A stretch of 64,000 bases of DNA, from assembly GCA_014526335.1 (NCBI GenBank), contig JACTAT010000059.1, positions 421,196-485,195 on the forward strand. Direction: 5' to 3'. Shown piece after piece: positions 23,201 to 38,200 of the stretch. A program made the position numbers and the translations under genes. The DNA comes from Chrysaora quinquecirrha (lineage: Eukaryota; Cnidaria; Scyphozoa; Semaeostomeae; Pelagiidae). Each line of letters starts with the position of its first letter. The stretch's first letter is position 1. The notes beneath the pieces are model-generated. The model worked only from the letters and a program-made list of their open reading frames with translations. It did not search any database and was not told the origin of the DNA.

Positions 23201-26200
23201 AGAGAATCACAGGTGAATGTTTTAGAAAATATCAGGCTTAAATATAATGTGACTGTATAGTACCTGACATAGGGCCAACAAGCTTGTCCATGTTAGTTCA
23301 TCTTCATCTACTTCTGAAATCTTGAAATACAGTGACATACACCATTTTGCCTTTGCATCAGCATCCATATTTTGAAGGACTGCAGGTTTTTGATAATTCT
23401 AAAAAAGAAAACAGCATAGTTTTTATTTCCTACATCATCATAAACATCATCATCATCATCATAATCATCATCATCATCATCATCAACATAATCATCAACA
23501 TCATCATTATCATCATCATCATCACCATCGCCACTATCATCATGATCCTCTTCATCATCATCATCATCACTTTTTCATCATCATCATTGCTATCAACATC
23601 GCTATCATAATTATCATCATTAACATCATTATCAGCATCACTTTATCATTATTATCACTATCATCATTATCATCATCATCATTATCATCATCATCGTTAC
23701 CATCATTATCATCATCATCGTTATCATCATCATTATAATTATCATCATCATCACCATCATCATTATCATTATTAACATCATCATCAGCATCATCATCATC
23801 ATTACCATCAAGTAGTTTTACTGCATTTTACCTAATGATACCTTCCTAATTATGCAGGTTATAATATTGCAAATATTACCAGCGCTCAGTGTAAATATTC
23901 TAGGGTGAAACATTGTTTTGGCATCTAAAAATCTACCTTTAGAAGCGTTGCTATACATTTGGTATCTCCATTCTATCCAAAGAAAATAATCTGCATAATT
24001 CTTACATGGCTATCAATATGACATTCTAATCGCGCAGTTAATAATAATAATATAATAAATAATAATAAAAGGCATTTATATTGCGCCATATATCCACAGG
24101 GCTCAAAGGCGCATTACATAGTTTACATACACTAATAAGGTAATATCATATAAAATAATTACAATGCTAAAAAATATTATTGGCAAAAATAAAACCTAAT
24201 CAAAATATTCTTTGAAGTTACGCAGTTAATTATAAATCATTAGTTTTGCCGGGTGCCTTTGGTTGAAAGCTCAAGCCCCACGTCAAGGGAGCACCCTTCG
24301 CTCAAGTTTTCCTTTCGTTCGATGGAGTTGAAACATTATTCACGAAGAAATTCTCGCGTTACAACAATGATAATGATGATTACTAGTTGTCATGGTTTAG
24401 GGTTTAAAGGTTTATTGTCCTTATGTTTAATATCATTTTATGGTCCTTATGTTTGTTTATCATTTTATCATAATCATTTTTATTATTTTTGTGTTTAAAT
24501 TGTTTTTATACAAATAATAACCATCATCATCATTGTTTTTTATTTTTGTGCTCGTTTTCATCCCGTGCTACGTCCACTAACATCAAAAAATTCCATCAAT
24601 CAAAAATCAGGAAAGGAAATCCATACTCCCATAGGCAAAATCGGAGAGCATGGCAAAGCATAACTGATTTCTGATGATTCGCAGCGCGCGCGCTTGGTTT
24701 GCCAAACTTCCTATCCTACTGTAAATGGTATCTTCTTATTGAAAGTTACCGTAGGGCTAATCCAGGGCTAATCACAGCATTGTAAACGTATTAAATTGCC
24801 ACATATTTCATGACAAGGCCAGCATCCTACATTATGGCATCTTCTCATCGCATTTAGCGGTAGCATATATTTCATGACAAGGCTCCCATCCTATATTATG
24901 GCATCTTCTCATCGCATTTAGCGGTAGAACATATTTCATGACAAGGCCAGCATCCTATATTATGGCATCTTCTCATCGCATTTAGCGGTAGAACATATTT
25001 CATGACAAGGCTCACATCCTATATTATGGCATCTTCTCATCGCATTTAGCGGTAGAACATATTTCATAACAAGGCTCACATCCTATATTATGGCATCTTC
25101 TCATCGCATTTAGCGGTAGCATATATTTCATGACAAGGCCAGCATCCTATATTATGGCATCTTCTCATCGCATTTAGCGGTAGAACATATTTCATGACAA
25201 GGCTCACATCCTATAATATGGCATCTTCTCATCGCATTTAGCGGTAGAACATATTTCATAACAAGGCTCACATCCTATATTATGGCATCTTCTCATCGCA
25301 TTTAGCGGTAGAACATATTTCATGACAAGGCCAGCATCCTATATTATGGCATCTTCTCATCGCATTTAGCGGTAGAACATATTTCATGACAAGGCTCACA
25401 TCCTATAATATGGCATCTTCTCGTCGCATTTAGCGGTTGAACATATTTCATCCTATGACTGACGGGGTAACCGTGATTAAATAATAGAAAATGAAATGAA
25501 AATTAGGGCAGTAGTTACCTAGTGTTGTCCTGTACAAGTGTCTGTCAGGCGGTTGAAGTTACCTAGTGTCCCTGGGTGGACAGACTGCTCAAGGCAGCGA
25601 GTTACCTAGTGTTGTCTTGTAGAAGTGTCTGTCAGGCGGTTGAAATTACCTAGTGTCCTTGGGTGGACAGACTGCTCAAGGCAGCGAGTTACCTAGTGTC
25701 CCTGGGTGGACAGACTGCTCAAGGCAGCAGTTACCTAGTGTTGTTTTGTAGATGTGTCTGTCAGGCGGTAGAAATTACCTAGTGTCCTTGGGTGGACAGA
25801 CTGCTCAAGGCAGCGAGTTACCTAGTGTCCCTGGGTGGACAGACTGCTCAAGGCAGCAGTTACCTAGTGTTGTTTTGTAGAAGTGTCTGTCAAGCGGTTG
25901 AAATTACCTAGTGTCCTTGGGTGGACAGACTGCTCAAGGCAGCGAGTTACCTGGTGTCCCTGGGTGGACAGACTGCTCAAGGCAGCAGTTACCTAGTGTT
26001 GTTTTGTAGATGTGTCTGTCAGGCGGTTGAAATTACCTAGTGTCCTTGGGTGGACAGACTGCTCAAGGCAGCGGATTACCTAGTGTCCCTGGGTGGACAG
26101 ACTGCTCAAGGCAGCAGTTACCTAGTGTTGTTTTGTAGAAGTGTCTGTCAGGCGGTAGAAATTACCTAGTGTCCTTGGGTGGACAGACTGCTCAAGGCAG

Positions 26201-29200
26201 CGAGTTACCTAGTGTCCCTGGGTGGACAGACTGCTCAAGGCAGCAGTTACCTAGTGTTGTTTTGTAGATGTGTCTGTCAGGCGGTTAAAATTACCTAGTG
26301 TCCTTGGGTGGACAGACTGCTCAAGGCAGCAGATTACCTAGTGTCCCTGGGTGGACAGATTGCTCAAGGCAGCAGTTACCTAGTGTTGTTTTGTAGAAGT
26401 GTCTGTCAGGCGGTAGAAATTACCTAGTGTACTTGGGTGGACAGACTGCTCAAGGCAGCAGATTACCTAGTGTCCCTGGGTGGACAGACTGCTCAAGGCA
26501 GCAGTTACCTAGTGTTGTTTTGTAGAAGTGTCTGTCAGGCGGTTGAAATTACCTAGTGTCCTTGGGTGGACAGACTGCTCAAGGCAGCGGATTACCTAGT
26601 GTCCCTGGGTGGACAGACTGCTCAAGGCAGCAGTTACCTAGTGTTGTTTTGTAGAAGTGTCTGTCAAGCGGTTGAAATTACCTAGTGTCCTTGGGTGGAC
26701 AGACTGCTCAAGGCAGCAGTTACCTAGTGTTATTTTGTAGAAGTGTCTGTCAAGCGGTTGAAATTACCTAGTGTCCTTGGGTGGACAGACTGCTCAAGGC
26801 AGCAGATTACCTAGTGTCCCTGGGTGGACAGACTGCTCAAGGCAGCAGTTACCTAGTGTTGTTTTGTAGAAGTGTCTGTCAGGCGGTTGAAATTACCTAG
26901 TGTCCTTGGGTGGACAGACTGCTCAAGGCAGCAGATTACCTAGTGTCCCTGGGTGGACAGACTGCTCAAGGCAGCAGTTACCTAGTGTTGTTTTGTAGAA
27001 GTGTCTGTCAGGCGGTAGAAATTACCTAGTGTCCTTGGGTGGACAGACTGCTCAAGGCAGCGGATTACCTAGTGTCCCTGGGTGGACAGACTGCTCAAGG
27101 CAGCAGTTACCTAGTGTTGTTTTGTAGATGTGTCTGTCAGGCGGTTGAAATTACCTAGTGTCCTTGGGTGGACAGACTGCTCAAGGCAGCGGATTACCTA
27201 GTGTCCCTGGGTGGACAGACTGCTCAAGGCAGCAGTTACCTAGTGTTGTTTTGTAGAAGTGTCTGTCAAGCGGTTGAAATTACCTAGTGTCCTTGGGTGG
27301 ACAGACTGCTCAAGGCAGCAGTTACCTAGTGTTGTTTTGTAGAAGTGTCTGTCAAGCGGTGGAAATTACCTAGTGTCCTTGGGTGGACAGACTGCTCAAG
27401 GCAGCAGATTACCTAGTGTCCCTGGGTGGACAGACTGCTCAAGGCAGCAGTTACCTAGTGTTGTTTTGTAGAAGTGTCTGTCAGGCGGTTGAAATTACCT
27501 AGTGTCCTTGGGTGGACAGACTGCTCAAGGCAGCAGATTACCTAGTGTCCCTGGGTGGACAGACTGCTCAAGCCAGCAGTTACCTAGTGTTGTTTTGTAG
27601 AAGTGTCTGTCAAGCGGTTGAAATTACCTAGTGTCCTTGGGTGGACAGACTGCTCAAGGCAGCGAGTTACCTAGTGTCCCTGGGTGGACAGACTGCTCAA
27701 GGCAGCAGTTACCTAGTGTTGTTTTGTAGAAGTGTCTGTCAAGCGGTTGAAATTACCTAGTGTCCTTGGGTGGACAGACTGCTCAAGGCAGCAGTTACCT
27801 AGTGTTGTTTTGTAGAAGTGTCTGTCAAGCGGTTGAAATTACCTAGTGTCCTTGGGTGGACAGACTGCTCAAGGCAGCAGATTACCTAGTGTCCCTGGGT
27901 GGACAGACTGCTCAAGGCAGCAGTTACCTAGTGTTGTTTTGTAGAAGTGTCTGTCAGGCGGTTGAAATTACCTAGTGTCCTTGGGTGGACAGACTGCTCA
28001 AGGCAGCAGATTACCTAGTGTCCCTGGGTGGACAGACTGCTCAAGGCAGCAGTTACCTAGTGTTGTTTTGTAGAAGTGTCTGTCAAGCGGTTGAAATTAC
28101 CTAGTGTCCTTGGGTGGACAGACTGCTCAAGGCAGCGAGTTACCTAGTGTCCCTGGGTGGACAGACTGCTCAAGGCAGCAGTTACCTAGTGTTGTTTTGT
28201 AGATGTGTCTGTCAGGCGGTTGAAATTACCTAGTGTCCTTGGGTGGACAGACTGCTCAAGGCAGCGGATTACCTAGTGTCCCTGGGTGGACAGACTGCTC
28301 AAGGCAGCAGTTACCTAGTGTTGTTTTGTAGAAGTGTCTGTCAAGCGGTTGAAATTACCTAGTGTCCTTGGGTGGACAGACTGCTCAAGGCAGCAGATTA
28401 CCTAGTGTCCCTGGGTGGACAGACTGCTCAAGGCAGCAGTTACCTAGTGTTGTTTTGTAGAAGTGTCTGTCAGGCGGTTGAAATTACCTAGTGTCCTTGG
28501 GTGGACAGACTGCTCAAGGCAGCGGATTACCTAGTGTCCCTGGGTGGACAGACTGCTCAAGGCAGCAGTTACCTAGTGTTCTTTTGTAGAAGTGTCTGTC
28601 AGGCGGTAGAAATTACCTAGTGTCCTTGGGTGGACAGACTGCTCAAGGCAGCAGTTACCTAGTGTCCCTGGGTGGACAGACTGCTCAAGGCAGCAGTTAC
28701 CTAGTGTTGTTTTGTAGATGTGTCTGTCAGGCGGTTGAAATTACCTAGTGTCCTTGGGTGGACAGACTGCTCAAGGCAGCGGATTACCTAGTGTCCCTGG
28801 GTGGACAGACTGCTCAAGGCAGCAGTTACCTAGTGTTGTTTTGTAGATGTGTCTGTCAGGCGGTAGAAATTACCTAGTGTCCTTGGGTGGACAGACTGCT
28901 CAAGGCAGCGGATTACCTAGTGTCCCTGGGTGGACAGACTGCTCAAGGCAGCAGTTACCTAGTGTTGTTTTGTAGATGTGTCTGTCAGGCGGTTAAAATT
29001 ACCTAGTGTCCTTGGGTGGACAGACTGCTCAAGGCAGCAGATTACCTAGTGTCCCTGGGTGGACAGACTGCTCAAGGCAGCAGTTACCTAGTGTTGTTTT
29101 GTAGATGTGTCTGTCAGGCGGTAGAAATTACCTAGTGTCCTTGGGTGGACAGACTGCTCAAGGCAGCGGATTACCTAGTGTCCCTGGGTGGACAGACTGC

Positions 29201-32200
29201 TCAAGGCAGCAGTTACCTAGTGTTGTTTTGTAGAAGTGTCTGTCAAGCGGTTGAAATTACCTAGTGTCCTTGGGTGGACAGACTGCTCAAGGCAGCGAGT
29301 TACCTAGTGTCCCTGGGTGGACAGACTGCTCAAGGCAGCAGTTACCTAGTGTTGTTTTGTAGATGTGTCTGTCAGGCGGTTGAAATTACCTAGTGTCCTT
29401 GGGTGGACAGACTGCTCAAGGCAGCGGATTACCTAGTGTCCCTGGGTGGACAGACTGCTCAAGGCAGCAGTTACCTAGTGTTGTTTTGTAGAAGTGTCTG
29501 TCAAGCGGTTGAAATTACCTAGTGTCCTTGGGTGGACAGACTGCTCAAGGCAGCAGTTACCTAGTGTTGTTTTGTAGAAGTGTCTGTCAAGCGGTTGAAA
29601 TTACCTAGTGTCCTTGGGTGGACAGACTGCTCAAGGCAGCAGATTACCTAGTGTCCCTGGGTGGACAGACTGCTCAAGGCAGCAGTTACCTAGTGTTGTT
29701 TTGTAGAAGTGTCTGTCAGGCGGTTGAAATTACCTAGTGTCCTTGGGTGGACAGACTGCTCAAGGCAGCAGATTACCTAGTGTCCCTGGGTGGACAGACT
29801 GCTCAAGGCAGCAGTTACCTAGTGTTGTTTTGTAGAAGTGTCTGTCAGGCGGTTGAAATTACCTAGTGTCCTTGGGTGGACAGACTGCTCAAGGCAGCAG
29901 ATTACCTAGTGTCCCTGGGTGGACAGACTGCTCAAGGCAGCAGTTACCTAGTGTTGTTTTGTAGAAGTGTCTGTCAGGCGGTAGAAATTACCTAGTGTCC
30001 TTGGGTGGACAGACTGCTCAAGGCAGCGGATTACCTAGTGTCCCTGGGTGGACAGACTGCTCAAGGCAGCAGTTACCTAGTGTTGTTTTGTAGATGTGTC
30101 TGTCAGGCGGTTGAAGTTACCTAGTGTCCTTGGGTGGACAGACTGCTCAAGGCAGCGGATTACCTAGTGTCCCTGGGTGGACAGACTGCTCAAGGCAGCA
30201 GTTACCTAGTGTTGTCCTGTAGAAGTGTCTGTCAGGCGGTTGAAGTTACCTAGTGTCCTTGGGTGGACAGACTGCTCAAGGCAGCGGATTACCTAGTATC
30301 CCTGGGTGGACAGACTGCTCAAGGCAGCAGTTACCTAGTGTTGTTTTGTAGATGTGTCTGTCAGGCGGTAGAAATTACCTAGTGTCCTTGGGTGGACAGA
30401 CTGCTCAAGGCAGCGGATTACCTAGTGTCCCTGGGTGGACAGACTGCTCAAGGCAGCAGTTACCTAGTGTTGTTCTGTAGAAGTGTCTGTCAGGCGGTAG
30501 AAATTACCTAGTGTCCTTGGGTGGACAGACTGCTCAAGGCAGCGGATTACCTAGTGTCCCTGGGTGGACAGACTGCTCAAGGCAGCAGTTACCTAGTGTT
30601 GTTTTGTAGATGTGTCTGTCAGGCGGTTGAAATTACCTAGTGTCCTTGGGTGGACAGACTGCTCAAGGCAGCGGATTACCTAGTGTCCCTGGGTGGACAG
30701 ACTGCTCAAGGCAGCAGTTACCTAGTGTTGTTCTGTAGAAGTGTCTGTCAGGCGGTAGAAATTACCTAGTGTCCTTGGGTGGACAGACTGCTCAAGGCAG
30801 CGGATTACCTAGTGTCCCTGGGTGGACAGACTGCTCAAGGCAGCAGTTACCTAGTGTTGTTTTGTAGATGTGTCTGTCAGGCGGTAGAAATTACCTAGTG
30901 TCCTTGGGTGGACAGACTGCTCAAGGCAGCGGATTACCTAGTGTCCCTGGGTGGACAGACTGCTCAAGGCAGCAGTTACCTAGTGTTGTTTTGTAGAAGT
31001 GTCTGTCAGGCGGTAGAAATTACCTAGTGTCCTTGGGTGGACAGACTGCTCAAGGCAGCAGTTACCTAGTGTCCCTGGGTGGACAGACTGCTCAAGGCAG
31101 CAGTTACCTAGTGTTGTTTTGTAGATGTGTCTGTCAGGCGGTAGAAATTACCTAGTGTCCTTGGGTGGACAGACTGCTCAAGGCAGCGGATTACCTAGTG
31201 TCCCTGGGTGGACAGACTGCTCAAGGCAGCAGTTACCTAGTGTTGTTCTGTAGAAGTGTCTGTCAGGCGGTAGAAATTACCTAGTGTCCTTGGGTGGACA
31301 GACTGCTCAAGGCAGCGGATTACCTAGTGTCCCTGGGTGGACAGACTGCTCAAGGCAGCAGTTACCTAGTGTTGTTTTGTAGATGTGTCTGTCAGGCGGT
31401 AGAAATTACCTAGTGTCCTTGGGTGGACAGACTGCTCAAGGCAGCAGATTACCTAGTGTCCCTGGGTGGACAGACTGCTCAAGGCAGCAGTTACCTAGTG
31501 TTGTTTTGTAGATGTGTCTGTCAGGCGGTAGAAATTACCTAGTGTCCTTGGGTGGACAGACTGCTCAAGGCAGCGGATTACCTAGTGTCCCTGGGTGGAC
31601 AGACTGCTCAAGGCAGCAGTTACCTAGTGTTGTTTTGTAGAAATGTCTGTCAAGCGGTTGAAATTACCTAGTGTCCTTGGGTGGACAGACTGCTCAAGGC
31701 AGCGAGTTACCTAGTGTTGTTTTGTAGAAGTGTCTGTCAAGCGGTTGAAATTACCTAGTGTCCTTGGGTGGACAGACTGCTCAAGGCAGCAGATTACCTA
31801 GTGTCCCTGGGTGGACAGACTGCTCAAGGCAGCAGTTACCTAGTGTTGTTTTGTAGAAGTGTCTGTCAAGCGGTTGAAATTACCTAGTGTCCTTGGGTGG
31901 ACAGACTGCTCAAGGCAGCAGATTACCTAGTGTCCCTGGGTGGACAGACTGCTCAAGGCAGCAGTTACCTAGTGTTGTTTTGTAGAAGTGTCTGTCAGGC
32001 GGTAGAAATTACCTAGTGTCCTTGGGTGGACAGACTGCTCAAGGCAGCAGATTACCTAGTGTCCCTGGGTGGACAGACTGCTCAAGGCAGCAGTTACCTA
32101 GTGTTGTTTTGTAGATGTGTCTGTCAGGCGGTAGAAATTACCTAGTGTCCTTGGGTGGACAGACTGCTCAAGGCAGCGGATTACCTAGTGTCCCTGGGTG

Positions 32201-35200
32201 GACAGACTGCTCAAGGCAGCAGTTACCTAGTGTTGTTTTGTAGATGTGTCTGTCAGGCGGTTGAAATTACCTAGTGTCCTTGGGTGGACAGACTGCTCAA
32301 GGCAGCGGATTACCTAGTGTCCCTGGGTGGACAGACTGCTCAAGGCAGCAGTTACCTAGTGTTGTTCTGTAGAAGTGTCTGTCAGGCGGTAGAAATTACC
32401 TAGTGTCCTTGGGTGGACAGACTGCTCAAGGCAGCGGATTACCTAGTGTCCCTGGGTGGACAGACTGCTCAAGGCAGCAGTTACCTAGTGTTGTTTTGTA
32501 GATGTGTCTGTCAGGCGGTAGAAATTACCTAGTGTCCTTGGGTGGACAGACTGCTCAAGGCAGCGGATTACCTAGTGTCCCTGGGTGGACAGACTGCTCA
32601 AGGCAGCAGTTACCTAGTGTTGTTTTGTAGATGTGTCTGTCAGGCGGTAGAAATTACCTAGTGTCCTTGGGTGGACAGACTGCTCAAGGCAGCAGATTAC
32701 CTAGTGTCCCTGGGTGGACAGACTGCTCAAGGCAGCAGTTACCTAGTGTTGTTTTGTAGATGTGTCTGTCAGGCGGTAGAAATTACCTAGTGTCCTTGGG
32801 TGGACAGACTGCTCAAGGCAGCGGATTACCTAGTGTCCCTGGGTGGACAGACTGCTCAAGGCAGCAGTTACCTAGTGTTGTCCTGTAGAAGTGTCTGTCA
32901 GACGGTAGAAATTACCTAGTGTCCTTGGGTGGACAGACTGCTCAAGGCAGCGGATTACCTAGTGTCCCTGGGTGGACAGACTGCTCAAGGCAGCAGTTAC
33001 CTAGTGTTGTTTTGTAGATGTGTCTGTCAGGCGGTAGTTAGTGTCCTTGGGTGGACAGACTTACCTACCTAGTGTCCCTGGGTGGACAGACTGCTCAAGG
33101 CAGCAGTTACCTAGTGTTGTTTTGTAGATGTGTCTGTCAGGCGGTAGAAATTACCTAGTGTCCTTGGGTGGACAGACTGCTCAAGGCAGCGGATTACCTA
33201 GTGTCCCTGGGTGGACAGACTGCTCAAGGCAGCAGTTACCTAGTGTTGTTTTGTAGATGTGTCTGTCAGGCGGTACCTAGTGTCCTTGGGTGGAAATTAC
33301 CTACCTAGTGTCCCTGGGTGGACAGACTGCTCAAGGCAGCAGTTACCTAGTGTTGTTTTGTAGATGTGTCTGTCAGGCGGTAGAAATTACCTAGTGTCCT
33401 TGGGTGGACAGACTGCTCAAGGCAGCGGATTACCTAGTGTCCCTGGGTGGACAGACTGCTCAAGGCAGCAGTTACCTAGTGTTGTTTTGTAGAAGTGTCT
33501 GTCAAGCGGTTGAAATTACCTAGTGTCCTTGGGTGGACAGACTGCTCAAGGCAGCGGATTACCTAGTGTCCCTGGGTGGACAGACTGCTCAAGGCAGCAG
33601 TTACCTAGTGTTGTTTTGTAGATGTGTCTGTCAGGCGGTAGAAATTACCTAGTGTCCTTGGGTGGACAGACTGCTCAAGGCAGCGGATTACCTAGTGTCC
33701 CTGGGTGGACAGACTGCTCAAGGCAGCGGATTACCTAGTGTCCCTGGGTGGACAGACTGCTCAAGGCAGCAGTTACCTAGTGTTGTCTTGTAGACAGATT
33801 TGTTTGCTGCTAAAAACGTTGCGTTTAGATCCTGAAATTTAGAAGATGATAAGATTGAAAAAAGCTGTAGAGCGTTATAAACATTTTTCTGAGATTAATG
33901 TCGTTTATTATGGCATCTTCTCATCGCATTTAGCGGTAGAACATATTTCATGACAAGGCTCACATCCTATATTATGGCATCTTCTCATCGCATTTAGCGA
34001 TAGCATATATTTCATGACAAGGCTCCCATCCTATATTATGGCATCTTCTCATCGCATTTAGCGGTAGAACATATTTCATGACAAGGCTCACATCCTATAT
34101 TATGGCATCTTCTCATCGCATTTAGCGGTAGAACATATTTCATGACAAGGCTCACATCCTATATTATGGCATCTTCTCATCGCATTTAGCGGTAGCATAT
34201 ATTTCATGACAAGGCTCCCATCCTATATTATGGCATCTTCTCATCGCATTTAGCGGTAGAACATATTTCATGACAAGGCTCACATCCTATATTATGACAT
34301 CTTCTCATCGCATTTAGCGGTAGCATATATTTCATGACAAGGCTCCCATCCTATATTATGTCATCTTCTCATCGCATTTAGCGGTAGCATATATTTCATG
34401 ACAAGGCTCCCATCCTATATTATGGCATCTTCTCATCGCATTTAGCGGTAGAACATATTTCATGACAAGGCTCCCATCCTATATTATGGCATCTTCTCAT
34501 CGCATTTAGCGGTAGAACATATTTCATGACAAGGCCAGCATCCTATATTATGGCATCTTCTCATCGCATTTAGCGGTAGAACATATTTCATGACAAGGCT
34601 CACATCCTATAATATGGCATCTTCTCATCGCATTTAGCGGTAGAACATATTTCATGACAAGGCTCCCATCCTATATTATGGCATCTTCTCATCGCATTTA
34701 GCGGTAGCATATATTTCATGACAAGGCTCCCATCCTATATTATGGCATCTTCTCATCGCATTTAGCGGTAGCATATATTTCATGACAAGGCTCCCATCCT
34801 ATATTATGGCATCTTCTCATCGCATTTAGCGGTAGCATATATTTCATGACAAGGCTCCCATCCTATATTATGGCATCTTCTCATTGCATTTAGCGGTAGA
34901 ACATATTTCATGACAAGGCTCCCATCCTATATTATGGCATCTTCTCATCGCATTTAGCGGTAGAACATATTTCATGACAAGGCCAGCATCCTATATTATG
35001 GCATCTTCTCATCGCATTTAGCGGTAGAACATATTTCATGACAAGGCTCACATCCTATAATATGGCATCTTCTCATCGCATTTAGCGGTAGCATATATTA
35101 CATGACAAGGCTCCCATCCTATATTATGGCATCTTCTCATCGCATTTAGCGGTAGCATATATTTCATGACAAGGCTCCCATCCTATATTATGGCATCTTC

Positions 35201-38200
35201 TCATCACATTTAGCGGTAGCATATATTTCATGACAAGGCTCCCATCCTATATTATGGCATCTTCTCATCGCATTTAGCGGTAGCATATATTTCATGACAA
35301 GGCTCCCATCCTATATTATGGCATCTTCTCATTGCATTTAGCGGCAGCATATATTTCATGACAAGGCTCCCATCCTATATTATGGCATCTTCTCATCGCA
35401 TTTAGCGGTAGCATATATTTCATGACAAGGCTCCCATCCTATATTATGGCATCTTCTCATCGCATTTAGCGGTAGCATATATTTCATGACAAGGCTTCCA
35501 TCCTATATTATGGCATCTTCTCATCGCATTTAGCGGTAGCATATATTTCATGACAAGGCTCCCATCCTATTTTATGGCATCTTCTCATCGCATTTAGCGG
35601 TAGCATATATTTCATGACAAGGCTCCCATCCCATATTATGGCATCTTCTCATCGCATTTAGCGGTAGCATATATTTCATGACAAGGCTCCCATCCTATAT
35701 TATGGCATCTTCTCATCGCATTTAGCGGTAGAACATATTTCATGACAAGGCTCACATCCTATATTATGGCATCTTCTCATCGCATTTAGCGGTAGCATAT
35801 ATTTCATGACAAGGCTCCCATCCTATATTATGGCATCTTCTCATCGCATTTAGCGGTAGAACATATTTCATGACAAGGCTCACATCCCTATATGGCATCT
35901 TTTCATCGCAAAATGCTATTGGACCCATTGCCCCTGGATAATCCAGGCTGGAAATAAGACAAATTGTTAAAGTATAATATAATTTAAAAGTATATGTATT
36001 ACATATGCTATCTTTTGTAATGAATACGTGTATTATAAATATGCCTAAAACATATGCCTACAACTATGCCTGTTCTATGTGCCTATTTCTTCAAAATGCC
36101 TATTTTTGGTATCACTTGTGTGCCTATGTAAATTGTATGTATGCCTATTCAGATATATTCTTTCAGATATGCCTATGCCTGTTCAGATATATTCTTTACA
36201 GATATGCTTATTTGTTATATCTTCGTTTAGCAACTAAATGAAATTAAAAAAATCATCAAAATACATACCGTATCCCAACGTAGCAGTGAAAGTAGATAAG
36301 AAGGATTTTTAATGCGAAGGATGTCAGTGAGGTGTAAGAGAAAAGTAGAGAAACAAACGAACGTTTTTGCAACACATGCATAAGTAAAACAGAGGAGATA
36401 CAAGGACAATAACAATGCCATGAAAATTAGGTATTAAGCAATAAATCTTGAATATTGGTACTAAATTGATAATAAATATATGCAAACTTAGGAACGATGC
36501 TAATGGGCAGGGGAATGTTTATGCAACATATGCATGAATAGAATAGAGGGTACTCAGTGACCGCCATGAAATGAGGTTTACAGCAAATAATCTGCGTGTG
36601 GTACTTAACAAAAACATAGTTTATACGTGCCATCATCGGCGAGTTGCTGCTTGAGACGTAGATTTATGGAACATATGCATCAGGAGAATAGAGGATGAAG
36701 AATGGCCGCCATGAAAATGGTATATGGAGAAGAAATCAGTATCATTGATGTCAATAATATGCATATGCCAATGCCAATATTGCCTGGTTGCTTGCGGACT
36801 ATAAGGACCATAAAGGATACGCATCAATAGAATACAGTATATGCGATAACTGCCATGATAATGATGTTTACAGAAAATAAAGCGTCAAGCTAATAGATTG
36901 TGCATGCCAAAATCGGCAAGAAGCTTGTTGATAGGAAATTTGATGCACTAAAGTCATCAGAATAGAAGAAGATGTATAACACCGCCATTAGAATGACGTC
37001 TCCACACTGCAAGGCAAAAAAGGCTATCATTTTCGATCCCTAGACCTAAAGACCCTCAGAACCTCGGACCCTCGGACCTTCGACCCTCCAGACGGAGGAA
37101 CTCCGATCTTTGGATTCATGGTACCTAGAAAGTTGCCCTCGGACTTTTGGATCTCCAATCCTCAAATCCTCAGAACTTCAGATCTTTAAATCAATGATCG
37201 TTAGAAAGAGAGTTTATGCAAAATATGCATCAGGAGAATAGAAGATGAAGAATGGCCGCCATGAAAATGGCGTATGGAGAAGAAATCAGTATCATTGATA
37301 TCAATAATATACATATGCCAATGCCAATATTTTCCGGTTGCTTGCGGACTATAAGGACCATAAAGGATACGCATCAATAGAATACAGTATATGCGATAAC
37401 TGTCATGAAAATTATGTTAACAAAAAATAAAGCGTCAAGCTAATAGATTATGCATGCCAAAATCGGCAAGAAGCTTGTTGATAGGAAATTTGATGCACTA
37501 AAGTCATCAGAATAGAAGATCTGCAACAACCGCCATTAAAATGACGATGTTTCTATACCGCAAGGCAATAAAGGCTATCATTTTCGATCCCTAGACCTAA
37601 AGACCCTCAGAACCTTGGAACCTCGGACCTTCGACCCTCCAGACGGAGGAACTCCGATCTTTGGATTCATGGTACCTAGAAAGTTGCCCTCGGACTTTTG
37701 GATCTCCAATCCTCAAATCCTCAGAACTTCAGATCTTTAAATCAATGATCGTTAGAAAGAGAGTTTATGCAAAATATGCATTTAAAGAAGAATTTGTCAT
37801 GACGTGCCGCAGAGGAAAGGAACTGAGTATGCCAAGACTGGTAGAGCACTTCTAAATAGAGAAATTAGTGCGCCATTCGTTTCAAAATTTGCGTCATGAC
37901 AAAATGAAATTATCGTATTATCGTATTACCAATGTTTGCAAAGTACTGAGGATGCAGGAGTTCGTTCATTTATAGACAATCGAAAGTTTATGTAGTTGCA
38001 TTAGACAAAAGAGTATAGCATGCTTGCCATATGGCACCACTGCGATGGAGGAATTGATAAACAGAAGCCAACATTGGCTTACTATTGCAAGACACGGGAA
38101 TTCGACATATTCATATTGGAATATAGAGCGGTATAGCCAAAGTGAATCAATCAAAAATACCAACATTTTGCTTGGAAATACAGTACAAAGAGATTTTGTA

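Noticed and set aside
25511..33793. CRISPR-like array (short regular repeats)
   Set aside because: There are no unique spacers. All parts of each unit repeat, and the surroundings are a eukaryotic intron.
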